Shown here: positions 35,670 to 48,094 of the stretch, piece after piece
Layout: each line of letters opens with the position of its first letter
Numbering within the stretch: position 1 is the first letter of the stretch
Assembly: GCF_022965805.1 (NCBI RefSeq)
Contig: NC_133106.1
Location: 39,063,881-39,127,880 of the forward strand
Length of the DNA stretch: 64,000 bases
From: Primulina eburnea
Taxonomy: Eukaryota > Streptophyta > Magnoliopsida > Lamiales > Gesneriaceae
Direction: 5' to 3'
Notes under the pieces: model-generated
Seen by the model: only the letters and a program-made list of their open reading frames with translations
Database searches by the model: none
What the model was told of the DNA's origin: nothing
Position numbers and translations under genes: made by a program

Positions 35670-38600
35670 CTAGTACAACGACGCACGCGTTGCGTGCTTG
35701 TACGATATGTTTTTATAATTTATTTGATTTATATTTAAATGAGGATCAAAATATATTTATAAGAAATACTGAGTGGCTACATTATAATTTTGATATATGA
35801 ACTAAAAAATAAATTTAAAAAGACCCAAGCAAAAATTGAACCTACAACCTCATGATTAAGAAACATAGACTTTATCCACTAAACTACATGTGACTTGCTT
35901 TTATTTTTTAACACTTTATTAATATATATAATTAGTAATGTAGAGAATGGGGGTGAAGGGTATTTTAGGTATTTTAAAAAACAGACCAAGGAAGTTACTC
36001 TAACCTACTCAACCTTAATAAATAGTAAGAGATATATATATATAATAATCGTGTGGGTGATTAATAATAAAAAATATAATAATGAGATTTATATAATTTA
36101 AATTGATTGAATAATATCTTGTTTATAAATATTTATTTATCTAAATATATCAAACACAATAATTTAAAATACATCATGACGATAAATCAAATATATTCAC
36201 TTATTTATATATCATTTTTCAATTTGCATGATTATAACATAATGACAGCTCTCTCAAATTAACAAAGATATTTTTCATCCAAATAACATTCACAATGAAA
36301 AACAATAAAAAAAATTAAGAGAATAGTAAATTTTACTAAAACCAAAATAACAATATATTTAAATGAAGTGCATGTAGTGATTGTCAAATAAAATTTTTTT
36401 AATTAACTAAATTATCATAATGATGTTAAAATAAAACCCTTAAACTTGTTATTAAGTTAAATATCAACTGTGTTTTTGCTAACTTTTAACTCATTATGAA
36501 TTTTGTTTATTTTTTTAGAATATATATTACACATCAACTCAAATATTTTAAACGGTATAATAGCTCAATCGTCATGATTCGATTGATATATCCAACAAAG
36601 AGAATTATTGCACTCTAACAATATCAATAATTACATTAATTGCAATATATGATAATCGATCTTATGACTTTGACTTTTGTATATACCTATTGTAAGATCA
36701 TGTATTTGTCCCTTTATCAAAAGTTATAACCGGGATAACGATGCAACATTAACTAAAATCTTTTAAAATTGTAAAACAACTCAAACGTTGCATTTGGATT
36801 ATTATATCTTACATAAACAATTATTGCAACCAACAAATATGATATAGTTGTTATTTTACATTCTAAAAATCATTTTTCTAAATCAAATTTATTCTCACTA
36901 ATCAAATAATTTCATCGAACACAAAATAGTTTTAATTACTAATAATAATTTAAACACAAATATTAATTGTTAGGATGACCACTCTATGGCATCGCCTATG
37001 TTTCATTAAGTTGCAATCATAGTAATACTGCACAATGAATTGATAAACATAACTTAGTTAATTTAATAAGTGAATAACAATTTTGTTATTTTGAAATGTG
37101 AAAAATAGTTTTTATATATATAAATTCATCATATATAACGATACATTAATTAATATGTAGAAAAGAGAAAAAATTGTTTTTTATGTATGTAATTTCATCA
37201 TATACAATTAGAAATTAATTAATAGGTTGAAAAGAACAAACAAGATAACAAATCAATATATTATATATGATGATTTCGTAATAGATTAATAATACTAATA
37301 TAATCATATTTTGTATTATTTTTAGAACGTAATTGAAAATTGATAACAAAATATATAATAATAGAAACTTTAATTTTAAAAACATTATTGTCTAAAATAT
37401 TATCATAATACATAATGAATCATAAATGAAATCATTAAATTATTGAGTAATTATTTATTTAGTTATTACTTAAATCAATTTATAAAATAAAAGTAAAGAT
37501 AAGATATAAATATTAAATATTCATTAGCAACCATAAAGAAATACACTAATTTTAGTTACTAACAAAGAAAAATTATGAGTAAATTGATAAATTGAATATG
37601 CATTAATATCCAAAGGCATTTAAGATAGACAATAAATTACAAAAGAACCCATCAAAAAAAGTTTTGATTTAATTTGCTACATTAAATGAATAAGGATATA
37701 TTGAAAAATTCACAATTAAAAGTCATATATTTATATATATGTTAGATGTTAGATTAGTATTTAACCTGTATTATTAAAAATTAGTGAAAAATAATAGATA
37801 TTTAAATTGAAAAAAAAAATATAATTATAAAAAATAAAAATAAAACTATTTTTTGCTAATTTTTTTTAAAAAAAATTCTTAAATACAACACATTTCGATT
37901 AATGTTTTTGGCTAATAATAACTATCATATATCGAAATTTAATTTAGATTGTGTTAGCCTAACTCAATGACATGATGCTTATCGTATTTAATGTAATGAC
38001 GTCGACCACCAACCTTAATATATGTTTAAATTTTTTAATTTTCGAGAAGTTATATATTATTATTTTTTAACATGTGATAAAAAAAATATTTTTAAATCAC
38101 ATTCAATAAAATTAATGAGAAATATTTTTAAAAAAATTTAGTAATTTCGTCTAAATCCACATTCACAAACAATTTTGTGACATGACACGTGTTTGACACA
38201 TTTGAATGATAACAATAATTGTTTCATCAATATCTTTATCCAAATGAGTTGTGATTTTATCTACAAAATCTCTTCATAATATACACAACAACCTATTATT
38301 CCGAAAGAAAATGAAACATGTGATCATAAGTAAATTATGTATAAATCATAAAATTTATTTTATTAACATGTATTATGTGTATTCCAAAATAATGTAAATA
38401 AATTTTATAAGGTGTCTTATAATAAGATGTGTACTTTCTTTAGAATTGATTTAATCATTTTTATTATGGGAGATTTTATACTATCATGTATCCGTGAACT
38501 TTGTAATATAGAAGAAAATTATCACAATAGTAATAGTAATAATTAAAATTTTGTACAAATAGAAAAATAATATTTTTTACTTCTCGATCATGAAAGACAG
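35670..38600 (-). mobile_element. Helitron-like AT-rich element, minus strand
   Basis: On the minus strand a perfect hairpin GCACGC-AAC-GCGTGC (35683-35697) is followed by nine bases and CTAG (35670-35673), then T, as expected of a Helitron 3' end. Upstream on that strand, about 36700-37500 is homologous to 13780-14850. No coding was seen. The 5' end was not located, so the outer limit is a guess. Confidence 0.4.
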
Positions 38601-38759
38601 ATTTCAAATTTAATGTCTCGTTGTTCTCGTTGTTTCCATATGTAGGTGATTAATAACAACGAACATTACATCTTGTAAGGATTCAACTGGTATTTTACGC
38701 CGTGGTTGCTTATGGATATAATACCCCGCACACAACTGTTATTCCTTTCACATCTCCAA

Positions 38760-39099
38760 TGTCGAATGAACCTGCAACTCCTAATTTGACCCGGAAACGC
38801 AACTTTCCGATCGTGAATCCCCAATCGAGGTGGTCAATTTAAAAAAAAAACGGTTTCAAATGCCGAGGGTTCAAGAAAGCGTTCAAGTTGGACAAAGGTT
38901 GAACATGAGGTATTAGCGAGAAGTTTTTGTCACTATCAGCGATGAGCTAATAATCGACAGTGATCAAAAGGCAAATGGTTTTTGGGGACGTGTTGTAAGC
39001 TACTACAATGAGAATCGTCTCCCAGGTTCAAACACCAGAAGCGCAAATGTTATACGGTCACATTGGCACAATACAATCCAAAAAATGGTATATCGATTC
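38760..39099 (+). pseudogene. PIF/Harbinger ORF1-type (Myb/SANT-like) relic, N-terminal part
   Basis: A trihelix/SANT-like region is readable with at least one frameshift: RKRSSWTKVEHEVLARS (about 38877-38930), then, in another frame, FWGRVVSYYNE and SHWHNTIQKMVYRF up to 39099. An in-frame stop interrupts the first part near 38840. This family occurs as the accessory DNA-binding protein of plant PIF/Harbinger transposons and as domesticated relatives. The gypsy element at 39100 splits it. The codons resume in frame at 47492. Confidence 0.65.
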
Positions 39100-40889
39100 T
39101 GTAAGGACCGTGTATCGTATTATCGTAAATCCTGTGTGATTATCGATAATTTATGAAATTGTCATATGATTATGTATTTGATGTATATTATGACAATGGA
39201 ATTGAGAAATGAATATTGTATATGAATGGATGTTGTATAAATTTGATTTGAAAGGCCGGACGCCAATAAGTACAAAAATCAAACATTTTGTACAGAACAT
39301 GTGGCGCCCGAGCGGTAGGAAATTACCGCCCGAGCGCCAAGGTATGAAAATTTAGGAGCCGGGCAGAACCCTCCGCGCCCGAGCGGTAGATTTTGACCGC
39401 TCGAGCGCGGTGCAAGTGACACTCGGGGACAGAATGTCTCGCGCTCGGGCGCGAGAATTCTACCGCCCGAGCGCCGAAGCGGTGAAGATAAGAATATGTT
39501 TTCTTCTTTCTTTCTTCACTTTTCTTTCAGCGACGTCGAGAGATAAGTTCGAGATTTTAATTTTCTTTCGTCCGATTCGACTTTGAAACGCCGTCTAAAC
39601 GCGAAACAAATTATATATTTGTTATCTGCGCGTCGAGGGCTTCAGAATGAGGTAATTTTCTTCGGGTTTCAGCAGCTTTAAATATCATAGTGCTGGAATA
39701 GCATGTATTTGAAGTTGAATTTCTGATACGTAGTAGAATAACCGACAATAAACTCGTATTTGAAGTCGGAATTGAATTATGATATGATTATGATTTGATA
39801 TGAATTATTGAAGTTTCAAATGATATTTGAAACTCATATTAATGATTTTGGAGTATGTTATTGATTGAAATGAGTATGTAATTGATGTAGATAAAGTGTA
39901 TCTTCAAGCTACATCAATTGGAACGAAGAATTGAGGTATGTTGCGACCGGGTAACATACGACAGGTATCTGTATTATATGATATATGATTGGATTGAGTT
40001 GATTGGATTGGATTGGAATACGTGTCTATGTGCCTATTTGATGATTTGATGTGGCATACATGACATTGAGATTGGAGTATCGATGTATAAAATAAATGTT
40101 TTGTTAACACACGTCATTTTATACATACATCGATACATGACATGCACGTTGAGCTATGATCCTTGGATACCCTGATATGATTTGATTGGATTCCGGGGTT
40201 TGTGAACACAATGCTATGTTTGGTATTACATGACCCTTAAAACATAGACATTTGTGGCCCCATATGATTGGATATGAGATGTGGGATTGACGACGCTTCG
40301 TCGACGTTGTCATATGTGTATTCCCATATCGGCCGGTGTGCCAGCTCGAGCATTGATTTGATTTGATAGCGATTCGATTGATTCTGACATGTGCTCAGTG
40401 GATGGGCATTTGACCCTATACCTCCACGACATACATGCATTACATACCATATATCATTGTTTAGATATCTGTGGTATATATGATTGGTTGTTCCATACGG
40501 AGCTTTGCTCACCCCCAAGGGGGGCTGTTGTTGTCTTTGTGTGTGGACAATGGCAGATACTCCAGGATATCAGGAGACCGGAGAGGGTGCTTCTGGTGGG
40601 AGCCACAGCTTGGGCTGAGGTTTATGTTTATGTCTTGTTCCCAGTATATATGTATATGTATCTATATACCGGGGCATGTCCCGAGGATATGAGTTGTTTG
40701 TATGTGATTGGTTTTGATTCCGTGTGGGCGTGTTTTATGATTTGAATTCAGATACTATTTTTAGTATTTAAATCTAGAAGAGATGTTTTGGGCTCATTGT
40801 AAAAGAAATTTTAAACCCGTTTTCCGCTGTGATTACTTAATCCTAATCAAATTGTGTTATAATGACGATTAGGAGCTAAGGGCCCCACA
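39100..40889 (+). repeat. 5' LTR of the gypsy element
   Basis: It should supply promoter and polyadenylation signals. A block at 39303-39474 contains three imperfect inverted repeats with CCCGAGCG cores. A CTCACCCCCAAGGGGGG hairpin followed by CTGTTGTTGTC lies at about 40508-40534. Frames open in this LTR recur unchanged in LTR2 and are not genes. Confidence 0.97.
39303..39474. repeat. Three GC-rich inverted repeats in LTR1
   Basis: Inverted repeats at 39303-39338, 39373-39410 and 39441-39474. The second has 15-base arms with one mismatch; the third has perfect 11-base arms (GCGCTCGGGCG). The two CCGAGCG-type cores in each pair lie about 22 bases apart, and the pairs about 70 bases apart. 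The same block is in LTR2 at 45900-46071. Confidence 0.85.
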
Positions 40890-40894
40890 CTAGA

Positions 40895-40910
40895 TGGTAT
40901 CAGAGCATAG
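40895..40910 (+). promoter_or_regulatory. Primer-binding site, initiator Met-tRNA
   Basis: TGGTATCAGAGCATAG lies five bases after LTR1. The first 12 bases are complementary to the 3' end of plant initiator methionine tRNA, as in many plant Ty3/gypsy and copia elements. Confidence 0.9.
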
Positions 40911-41169
40911 CTGGGAATGCTCTATTGAGTCTTGTGTACACTTGAATAGGCACAAATGAATTGTGCGTATGTGTTTGACTTATTTGTATTACTTGCTCTT
41001 ATGTGATTTGATTTGAGTAAGTATCTGATGAGATTGATGATATGAGATGATGAGATTATGAATTGATATGAAATTGTGATATTCATCTTTTGATTTGTAG
41101 ATTGATCCCACAAATGAAACTGCGAGTAGCAGTACTGAGAGGATTGTTGGGCAATTTGAAGGATTGTCC

Positions 41170-44100
41170 ATGGATGTGGTCATGGCTCGATTTCAGGATC
41201 TGAAACCACCGAAGTTCTTTGGCACTGAGAGTGCTGAAAGAGCTGAGGCCTGGCTGAAGGACATCGAGCATTTGTTTAATATTGTTGAGTATTCCAAGGC
41301 TCGGAGACTGAAACTTGCTCTCTATCAGCTGAAAGACCGAGCTAAATCTTGGTGGGAAGCCGCTGAGATTGGACTGAAAGAGGCCGGGACTGAAGTCACC
41401 TGGGATGTCTTCAAGGCCCAGTTTTTGGAGCAGTATTCCCCTCCTTCTTATTATACTGCTCAGGAGAATGAATTCAATAATCTGCAGCAGGGAACGATGT
41501 CTGTTGCAGAGTATGCTTCAAAATTTTCTACTCTGTTGAAGTATGCACCTCACGTGGCTGGGAATGCGAGGGCAAAATATAACAGGTTTGTAAATGGTTT
41601 GCATCCTGTTTTATATACATATGTTGTTTCTGGATTGCCTACCAGCTACGCAGAGGCAGTTGAACGAGCTAAGGCAGCCGAGGCTGGACTTAGGCGGGGA
41701 GGTCCCCAGTATACTCCTCCACCACCGGTGTCAGCTCAGCAGCCTGCTTTGAGGCCGAGAGGTAAGAAGTTCAAGAAGACTGGTTCTGTTTCTTCGTCTT
41801 CTTCGAGTTCGAGTGGATCACAGCGAGGGAATCCTGTGATTGCTCCCTACTGTAGTCATTGTGGAGGCAAACATACTATCGAGCAGTGTCGAGGTATGTC
41901 TGGTACTTGTTATCAATGTGGGCAGGAAGGCCATTTCTCTCGAGTATGTCCGAACAGGGGTACGACTTCTGCTCAACCCCAGCCAGGATTTAGAGGTGGC
42001 CCTAGTACGATGAGACCTGCTGTTCCTGTTCCATCCTTTCAGCAGTCGAGTGTGCCACGATATCGAGGACCGGGTGGTCAGAGTGCCCAAGTTCCTCCTC
42101 AAGTGAGAGTGTATGCCATGACTGAGGATCAGGCGAGAGAAGCTCCTGGAGGTGTGATTGCAGGTATTTGCACGCTTTGCGATTATCCTGCACGTGTTTT
42201 GTTTGATACAGGAGCATCTCATTCATTCATATCTCATGCATTTGTTGCATCTCACGATATTGAGTGTACCTCGTTGTATGATACTTTGTCGATAGCCACG
42301 CCAGCAGGGAAGATTATTTTATCTGAGAAAGTTGTGCATAACTGTGTATTGATATATGAGGATAATGTGATATTTCTGAATCTGATTGTCCTCCCTATGC
42401 ACGACTTTGATTGTATTGTTGGCATGGATATCTTGATGACAAATCGAGCTACCGTTGATTGTTGTCACGGAGTGGTTCGATTTCGACCGATTGATGGACC
42501 CAAGTGGAATTTTTATGGCAAGGGTTCCCAAGCCAAAATTCCATTGGTATCTTCCATGGAAATGTCTCGATTGTTGATTAGCGGAGATGAAGGTTATCTT
42601 ATCTACGCTATTGATATTTCGAGGAAGGAGTCTTCTTTATCTGAGATTCCTGTTGCGAAAGAGTTTCCAGATGTATTTCCCGATGAGATTCCTGATTTTC
42701 CTCCTCATCGAGAAGTTGAATTTAGTATTGATCTTGTGCCGGGGACTGCGCCTATATCTAAAGCTCCTTATCGCATGGCACCCCTGGAACTGAAAGAATT
42801 GAAAGAACAATTACAGGATCTTCTCGATAAGGGATATATTCGACCGAGTGTATCACCTTGGGGAGCTCCAGTTTTATTTGTTCGAAAGAAAGATGGTACG
42901 ATGCGAATGTGTATCGACTATAGACAGCTGAATCGGGCTACTGTGAAAAACAAGTACCCACTTCCGCGGATTGATGACTTATTTGATCAGCTTCAAGGTA
43001 CTTCTGTATACTCGAAGATTGATCTTCGTTCTGGGTATCATCAAGTACGTGTTCGAGACGAAGATGTGCCCAAAACTGCTTTTCGTACGAGGTATGGCCA
43101 TTATGAATTCCTGGTTATGCCTTTTGGTCTTACGAATGCTCCTGCTATCTTTATGGATTTAATGAATCGGGTCTTTCGAGATTATCTTGACCGATTCGTT
43201 ATTGTATTTATCGATGATATTCTTGTGTATTCGAAATCGAAAAAGGAGCATGCTGAACATCTGAGACTGGTACTTCAAACTCTTCGTACTAGTCATTTGT
43301 ATGCCAAATTGTCCAAATGCGAATTCTGGATAGACAAAGTGGTATTTCTGGGCCACGTCATCTCGAGACATGGCATATCTGTTGATCCTTCGAAGGTTGA
43401 AGCCGTATTGAATTGGCCAAGACCTACGAATGTTCCTGAGATCCGAAGCTTCATGGGTTTAGCTGGATATTATCGTCGTTTTATTGAAGGGTTTTCGAAG
43501 ATAGCTAAACCTATTACTCAACTGACACAGAAGAATCAGAGATTCATTTGGTCAGATGAATGTGAAGCTAGTTTTCTTGAATTGAAGACGAGATTGACCA
43601 CAGCACCTGTGCTTACTATTCCCTCAGGTACCGGAGGATTTGTGGTTTGTACAGATGCATCTGGTAAAGGTTTGGGCTGTGTTCTGATGCAACATGGCAA
43701 GGTGGTTGCTTATGCGTCTCGTCAATTGAAATCTCATGAAACACGTTATCCTGTTCATGATCTCGAATTGGCTGCCATTGTATTTGCTTTGAAGATTTGG
43801 CGCCATTATTTGTACGGAGAAAAGTTTGTTATTTATTCGGACCATAAAAGTCTGAAATATCTCTTTTCTCAATCTGATTTGAATATGAGGCAACGCAGGT
43901 GGATGGATCTCCTGAATGATTTTGATTGTGAGATTCAATATCACCCTGGATCGGTGAATGTTACTGCGGATGCCCTGAGCCGGAAAGTTCATGATTCTGT
44001 TCTAGCTTCTGTTTGTGTCGCCAAAGTACATGAGGATATTTGTACTTCTGGTTGGACTTTTCACTCGAATTGGAATTCTGTCACTGTCTCAGCATTGCAA

Positions 44101-45618
44101 ATTGAGCCGAATTTAATATCGAAAATCCGAAAGGCCCAACGAAGCGATGCTCAAATCCAAAAGTCGAAAGAACTGGTATCTGCTGGACATCAGTCTGGAT
44201 TTCAGATTTCTTCTGATGGTTCTTTACGACTTAATGGTCGGCTGGTAGTTCCTGATGACTCTGATTTGAGATCTGCCCTTCTTCGAGAAGCACATTGTAG
44301 TAAATACAGTATTCACCCGGGAGGTCGGAAGATGTATCTGACATTGAGACCTCAATTCTGGTGGAAACGTATGAAGAAGGACATTGCTGAGTTTATTTCG
44401 AAATGTCTTGTCTGCCAGCAAGTGAAAGCCGAGAGAATGAAACCTGGAGGATTGCTCCATAGTCTTGAAATCCCGAAATGGAATTGGGAACATATTGCTA
44501 TGGATTTTGTGACTCATTTACCTCGTTCGCCCAAGGGCTGTGATGCTATTTGGGTGATTATTGATCGGCTTTCGAAATCTGCGCATTTCATTCCGTATGA
44601 ACGGACTTATCCCTATAAGAGAATGGCCCGTTTATACATCGAGAATGTCGTGAGACTGCACGGTGTGCCAGTCTCGATTGTATCTGATCGTGATCCCAGA
44701 TTTGCTTCTAAATTCTGGGGCAGTTTTCAGGAAACGATGGGTACGCGTTTGGCTATGAGTACTGCTTATCATCCTCAAACTGATGGCCAGACTGAGCGTA
44801 CGATTCAGACTTTGGAGGATATGTTGCGTGCTGTTGTGATGGACTTCAGAATGGGATGGCAAGATACCTTACCATTGGTTGAATTTTCATATAATAATAG
44901 CTTTCAGACGAGTATCGGTATGGCTCCGTTTGAAGCTCTATATGGGAGACGATGTAGATCACCGTTATTCTGGGATGAGATTGGTGAAAGACAATTGACT
45001 GGACCTGAAATGATACAGGAAATGAATGATAAGGTTCAGTTAATTCGACAGCGAATGAAAGCTGCTCAGGATCGTCAAACGAGTTATGCGAATAAACGAA
45101 GACGACCCTTGGAATTCCAGAAAGGTGACAGAGTATTTTTGAAAATATCTCCCTTTAGAGGCACTGTTCGATTCGGCATGCGAGGGAAGTTATCTCCTCG
45201 TTATGTTGGTCCATATGAGATTCTCGATCGAGTTGGTGATCTTGCGTATCGATTGGCATTGCCACCAGCTCTATCTGCTATTCACGATGTGTTTCATGTT
45301 TCTATGTTGAGGAAATATGAACCAGATCCATCACATGTGTTGGCACCTGATGAGGTTGAACTGGATCCTTCTCTTTCCTATGTTGAACAACCTGTTCGCA
45401 TTATGGATCGAAAGGAAAAGATATTGCGTAATAAATCGATTCCTCTGGTACGAGTGCAATGGACACGACATGGTGTTGAAGAATCGACGTGGGAATTGGA
45501 GAGTAAGATGCGAGATTCGTATCCGCATTTGTTTGATTCTACGACGTCTGTTCCATTGTATTCGATGTATTCTGATCCTTTTACTGATTTTAGTTTTGAT
45601 ATGTACTATAACTGGTGA
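41170..45618 (+). CDS. Gag-pol polyprotein of the Ty3/gypsy element
   Basis: 1,482 residues in one frame. Order: gag domain (about 25-200); a short CX2CX3HX4C finger, then a zinc knuckle beginning at Cys247 ([14 protein letters not shown]); aspartic protease with Asp346 in DTGASHSF; reverse transcriptase with IDYRQLN and the catalytic FIDD pair at 682-683; RNase H with Asp829 in TDASGKG; integrase with an HHCC zinc region and D,D,E core ([18 protein letters not shown]); and a C-terminal chromodomain-like end with VRVQWTRHG and ESTWE. I found no stop, frameshift or missing catalytic residue, so it may be active. The start is ATG 41170. The frame stays open about 70 bases upstream, just after an acceptor-like TTTGTAG, so a spliced N-terminal extension is possible. 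Confidence 0.95.
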   Translation: MDVVMARFQDLKPPKFFGTESAERAEAWLKDIEHLFNIVEYSKARRLKLALYQLKDRAKSWWEAAEIGLKEAGTEVTWDVFKAQFLEQYSPPSYYTAQENEFNNLQQGTMSVAEYASKFSTLLKYAPHVAGNARAKYNRFVNGLHPVLYTYVVSGLPTSYAEAVERAKAAEAGLRRGGPQYTPPPPVSAQQPALRPRGKKFKKTGSVSSSSSSSSGSQRGNPVIAPYCSHCGGKHTIEQCRGMSGTCYQCGQEGHFSRVCPNRGTTSAQPQPGFRGGPSTMRPAVPVPSFQQSSVPRYRGPGGQSAQVPPQVRVYAMTEDQAREAPGGVIAGICTLCDYPARVLFDTGASHSFISHAFVASHDIECTSLYDTLSIATPAGKIILSEKVVHNCVLIYEDNVIFLNLIVLPMHDFDCIVGMDILMTNRATVDCCHGVVRFRPIDGPKWNFYGKGSQAKIPLVSSMEMSRLLISGDEGYLIYAIDISRKESSLSEIPVAKEFPDVFPDEIPDFPPHREVEFSIDLVPGTAPISKAPYRMAPLELKELKEQLQDLLDKGYIRPSVSPWGAPVLFVRKKDGTMRMCIDYRQLNRATVKNKYPLPRIDDLFDQLQGTSVYSKIDLRSGYHQVRVRDEDVPKTAFRTRYGHYEFLVMPFGLTNAPAIFMDLMNRVFRDYLDRFVIVFIDDILVYSKSKKEHAEHLRLVLQTLRTSHLYAKLSKCEFWIDKVVFLGHVISRHGISVDPSKVEAVLNWPRPTNVPEIRSFMGLAGYYRRFIEGFSKIAKPITQLTQKNQRFIWSDECEASFLELKTRLTTAPVLTIPSGTGGFVVCTDASGKGLGCVLMQHGKVVAYASRQLKSHETRYPVHDLELAAIVFALKIWRHYLYGEKFVIYSDHKSLKYLFSQSDLNMRQRRWMDLLNDFDCEIQYHPGSVNVTADALSRKVHDSVLASVCVAKVHEDICTSGWTFHSNWNSVTVSALQIEPNLISKIRKAQRSDAQIQKSKELVSAGHQSGFQISSDGSLRLNGRLVVPDDSDLRSALLREAHCSKYSIHPGGRKMYLTLRPQFWWKRMKKDIAEFISKCLVCQQVKAERMKPGGLLHSLEIPKWNWEHIAMDFVTHLPRSPKGCDAIWVIIDRLSKSAHFIPYERTYPYKRMARLYIENVVRLHGVPVSIVSDRDPRFASKFWGSFQETMGTRLAMSTAYHPQTDGQTERTIQTLEDMLRAVVMDFRMGWQDTLPLVEFSYNNSFQTSIGMAPFEALYGRRCRSPLFWDEIGERQLTGPEMIQEMNDKVQLIRQRMKAAQDRQTSYANKRRRPLEFQKGDRVFLKISPFRGTVRFGMRGKLSPRYVGPYEILDRVGDLAYRLALPPALSAIHDVFHVSMLRKYEPDPSHVLAPDEVELDPSLSYVEQPVRIMDRKEKILRNKSIPLVRVQWTRHGVEESTWELESKMRDSYPHLFDSTTSVPLYSMYSDPFTDFSFDMYYNW

Positions 45619-45680
45619 CATATGTATGTTTGCCAATGTTATGTATATAGAGATGTTTGAGATTTCGAGGACGAAATCTT

Positions 45681-45696
45681 TTAAGAGGGGGAGAAA
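45681..45696 (+). promoter_or_regulatory. Polypurine tract
   Basis: TTAAGAGGGGGAGAAA immediately precedes LTR2. It is the expected plus-strand primer. Confidence 0.9.
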
Positions 45697-47486
45697 TGTA
45701 AGGACCGTGTATCGTATTATCGTAAATCCTGTGTGATTATCGATAATTTATGAAATTGTCATATGATTATGTATTTGATGTATATTATGACAATGGAATT
45801 GAGAAATGAATATTGTATATGAATGGATGTTGTATAAATTTGATTTGAAAGGCCGGACGCCAATAAGTACAAAAATCAAACATTTTGTACAGAACATGTG
45901 GCGCCCGAGCGGTAGGAAATTACCGCCCGAGCGCCAAGGTATGAAAATTTAGGAGCCGGGCAGAACCCTCCGCGCCCGAGCGGTAGATTTTGACCGCTCG
46001 AGCGCGGTGCAAGTGACACTCGGGGACAGAATGTCTCGCGCTCGGGCGCGAGAATTCTACCGCCCGAGCGCCGAAGCGGTGAAGATAAGAATATGTTTTC
46101 TTCTTTCTTTCTTCACTTTTCTTTCAGCGACGTCGAGAGATAAGTTCGAGATTTTAATTTTCTTTCGTCCGATTCGACTTTGAAACGCCGTCTAAACACG
46201 AAACAAATTATATATTTGTTATCTGCGCGTCGAGGGCTTCAGACTGAGGTAATTTTCTTCGGGTTTCAGCAGCTTTAAATATCATAGTGCTGGAATAGCA
46301 TGTATTTGAAGTTGAATTTCTGATACGTAGTAGAATAACCGACAATAAACTCGTATTTGAAGTCGGAATTGAATTATGATATGATTATGATTTGATATGA
46401 ATTATTGAAGTTTCAAATGATATTTGAAACTCATATTAATGATTTTGGAGTATGTTATTGATTGAAATGAGTATGTAATTGATGTAGATAAAGTGTATCT
46501 TCAAGCTACATCAATTGGAACGAAGAATTGAGGTATGTTGCGACCGGGTAACATACGACAGGTATCTGTATTATATGATATATGATTGGATTGAGTTGAT
46601 TGGATTGGATTGGAATACGTGTCTATGTGCCTATTTGATGATTTGATGTGGCATACATGACATTGAGATTGGAGTATCGATGTATAAAATAAATGTTTTG
46701 TTAACACACGTCATTTTATACATACATCGATACATGACATGCACGTTGAGCTATGATCCTTGGATACCCTGATATGATTTGATTGGATTCCGGGGTTTGT
46801 GAACACAATGCTATGTTTGGTATTACATGACCCTTAAAACATAGACATTTGTGGCCCCATATGATTGGATATGAGATGTGGGATTGACGACGCTTCGTCG
46901 ACGTTGTCATATGTGTATTCCCATATCGGCCGGTGTGCCAGCTCGAGCATTGATTTGATTTGATAGCGATTCGATTGATTCTGACATGTGCTCAGTGGAT
47001 GGGCATTTGACCCTATACCTCCACGACATACATGCATTGCATACCATATATCATTGTTTAGATATCTGTGGTATATATGATTGGTTGTTCCATACGGAGC
47101 TTTGCTCACCCCCAAGGGGGGCTGTTGTTGTCTTTGTGTGTGGACAATGGCAGGTACTCCAGGATATCAGGAGACCGGAGAGGGTGCTTCTGGTGGGAGC
47201 CACAGCTTGGGCTGAGGTTTATGTTTATGTCTTGTTCCCAGTATATATGTATATGTATCTATATACCGGGGCATGTCCCGAGGATATGAGTTGTTTGTAT
47301 GTGATTGGTTTTGATTCCGTGTGGGCGTGTTTTATGATTTGAATTCAGATACTATTTTTAGTATTTAAATCTAGAAGAGATGTTTTGGGCTCATTGTAAA
47401 AGAAATTTTAAACCCGTTTTCCGCTGTGATTACTTAATCCTAATCAAATTGTGTTATAATGACGATTAGGAGCTAAGGGCCCCACA
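45697..47486 (+). repeat. 3' LTR of the gypsy element
   Basis: Same length as LTR1, with four substitutions seen by eye. It contains the same GC-rich inverted-repeat block (45900-46071). Confidence 0.97.
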
Positions 47487-48094
47487 GATTCAATGCAAAT
47501 TATAATAGTATTTACAGTTCATATCGAAATGGTCACAGTGAGGAATATATATTGAGGTTTGCGTACGAAAAATATCGATCCGAAAACAATGGTGTTGCAT
47601 TCAATTTCGAGCATGTGTGGAGAATTGTCAAAGACTGTCCAATGTTTACTCCATAGTCCGCTGATCACTTTGTGGCCACAAAGAAAACAAGGACTTCGGA
47701 GTCGGGAGCAAACAACACCTCTTCTAACCAAGAGGTGAGTATAGACCTGGATGGTGAAGATACTCGTCCAATGGGACAGAAAACAGCAAAAAGAAAGAGA
47801 AAAGACAGACTAAAATCGACAATGGAAGATCTGACAATAAACTACAACAATATTTTCGCAAAGTTCACTAAGTACACAATCATGAAGAAGTCCGAAGTCG
47901 ATCTGAAACAAAAACAACTCGAAGTAGAGGAAATTACGGCAAAAGCTGTCTTGTCCAAATCTGAAGCTAAGAATCGACGCTTGAAATTGAAGGAGTACGA
48001 AATCTTGAACAAAGACACCTCGCAGATGACTGAGGAGCAGCTTATCATACATGAATGTCTATGCCAGGATATTAGGTCGAGATGGGATATCTAA
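47487..48094 (+). pseudogene. PIF/Harbinger ORF1-type relic, C-terminal part
   Basis: It continues the coding split at 39099, with readable NANYNSIYSSYRNGHSEEYI and FEHVWRIVKDCPMFTP. A TAG at about 47654 is followed, in the same frame, by KKTRTSESGANN, RPMGQKTAKRKRKD and a long coiled-coil-like stretch ending RSRWDI and a stop. The RPMGQK/AKRK segment and C-terminal helices fit the NAM-associated C-terminal domain found with these Myb-like proteins. The open frame from 47672 has no ATG at its start (GTG) and is not a separate gene. No Harbinger inverted ends were found. Confidence 0.7.

Larger units (their letters stand above)
39100..47486 (+). mobile_element. Complete, young Ty3/gypsy (chromovirus-type) retrotransposon
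   Basis: 8,387 bp in total. LTR1 is 39100-40889 and LTR2 45697-47486, both exactly 1,790 bp and running TGTAAGG to CCCCACA. The target duplication GATTC lies at 39095-39099 and 47487-47491. The primer-binding site TGGTATCAGAGCATAG (40895) fits initiator Met-tRNA. The purine tract AAGAGGGGGAGAAA lies just before LTR2. Gag-pol is one uninterrupted frame. Comparing the LTRs by eye I found four substitutions (LTR1 positions 39601, 39647, 40442, 40557), so the insertion is recent. The C-terminal chromodomain-like segment and Met-tRNA site suggest the Tekay/Del group. Confidence 0.97.

Noticed and set aside
40389..40745. 118-residue open frame, repeated at 46986-47342
   Set aside because: It lies in both LTRs of the gypsy element and is not a coding part of such elements.
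47672..48094. Separate 140-residue gene
   Set aside because: It has no ATG at the start and is the C-terminal continuation of the Harbinger ORF1-type relic, downstream of an in-frame TAG.
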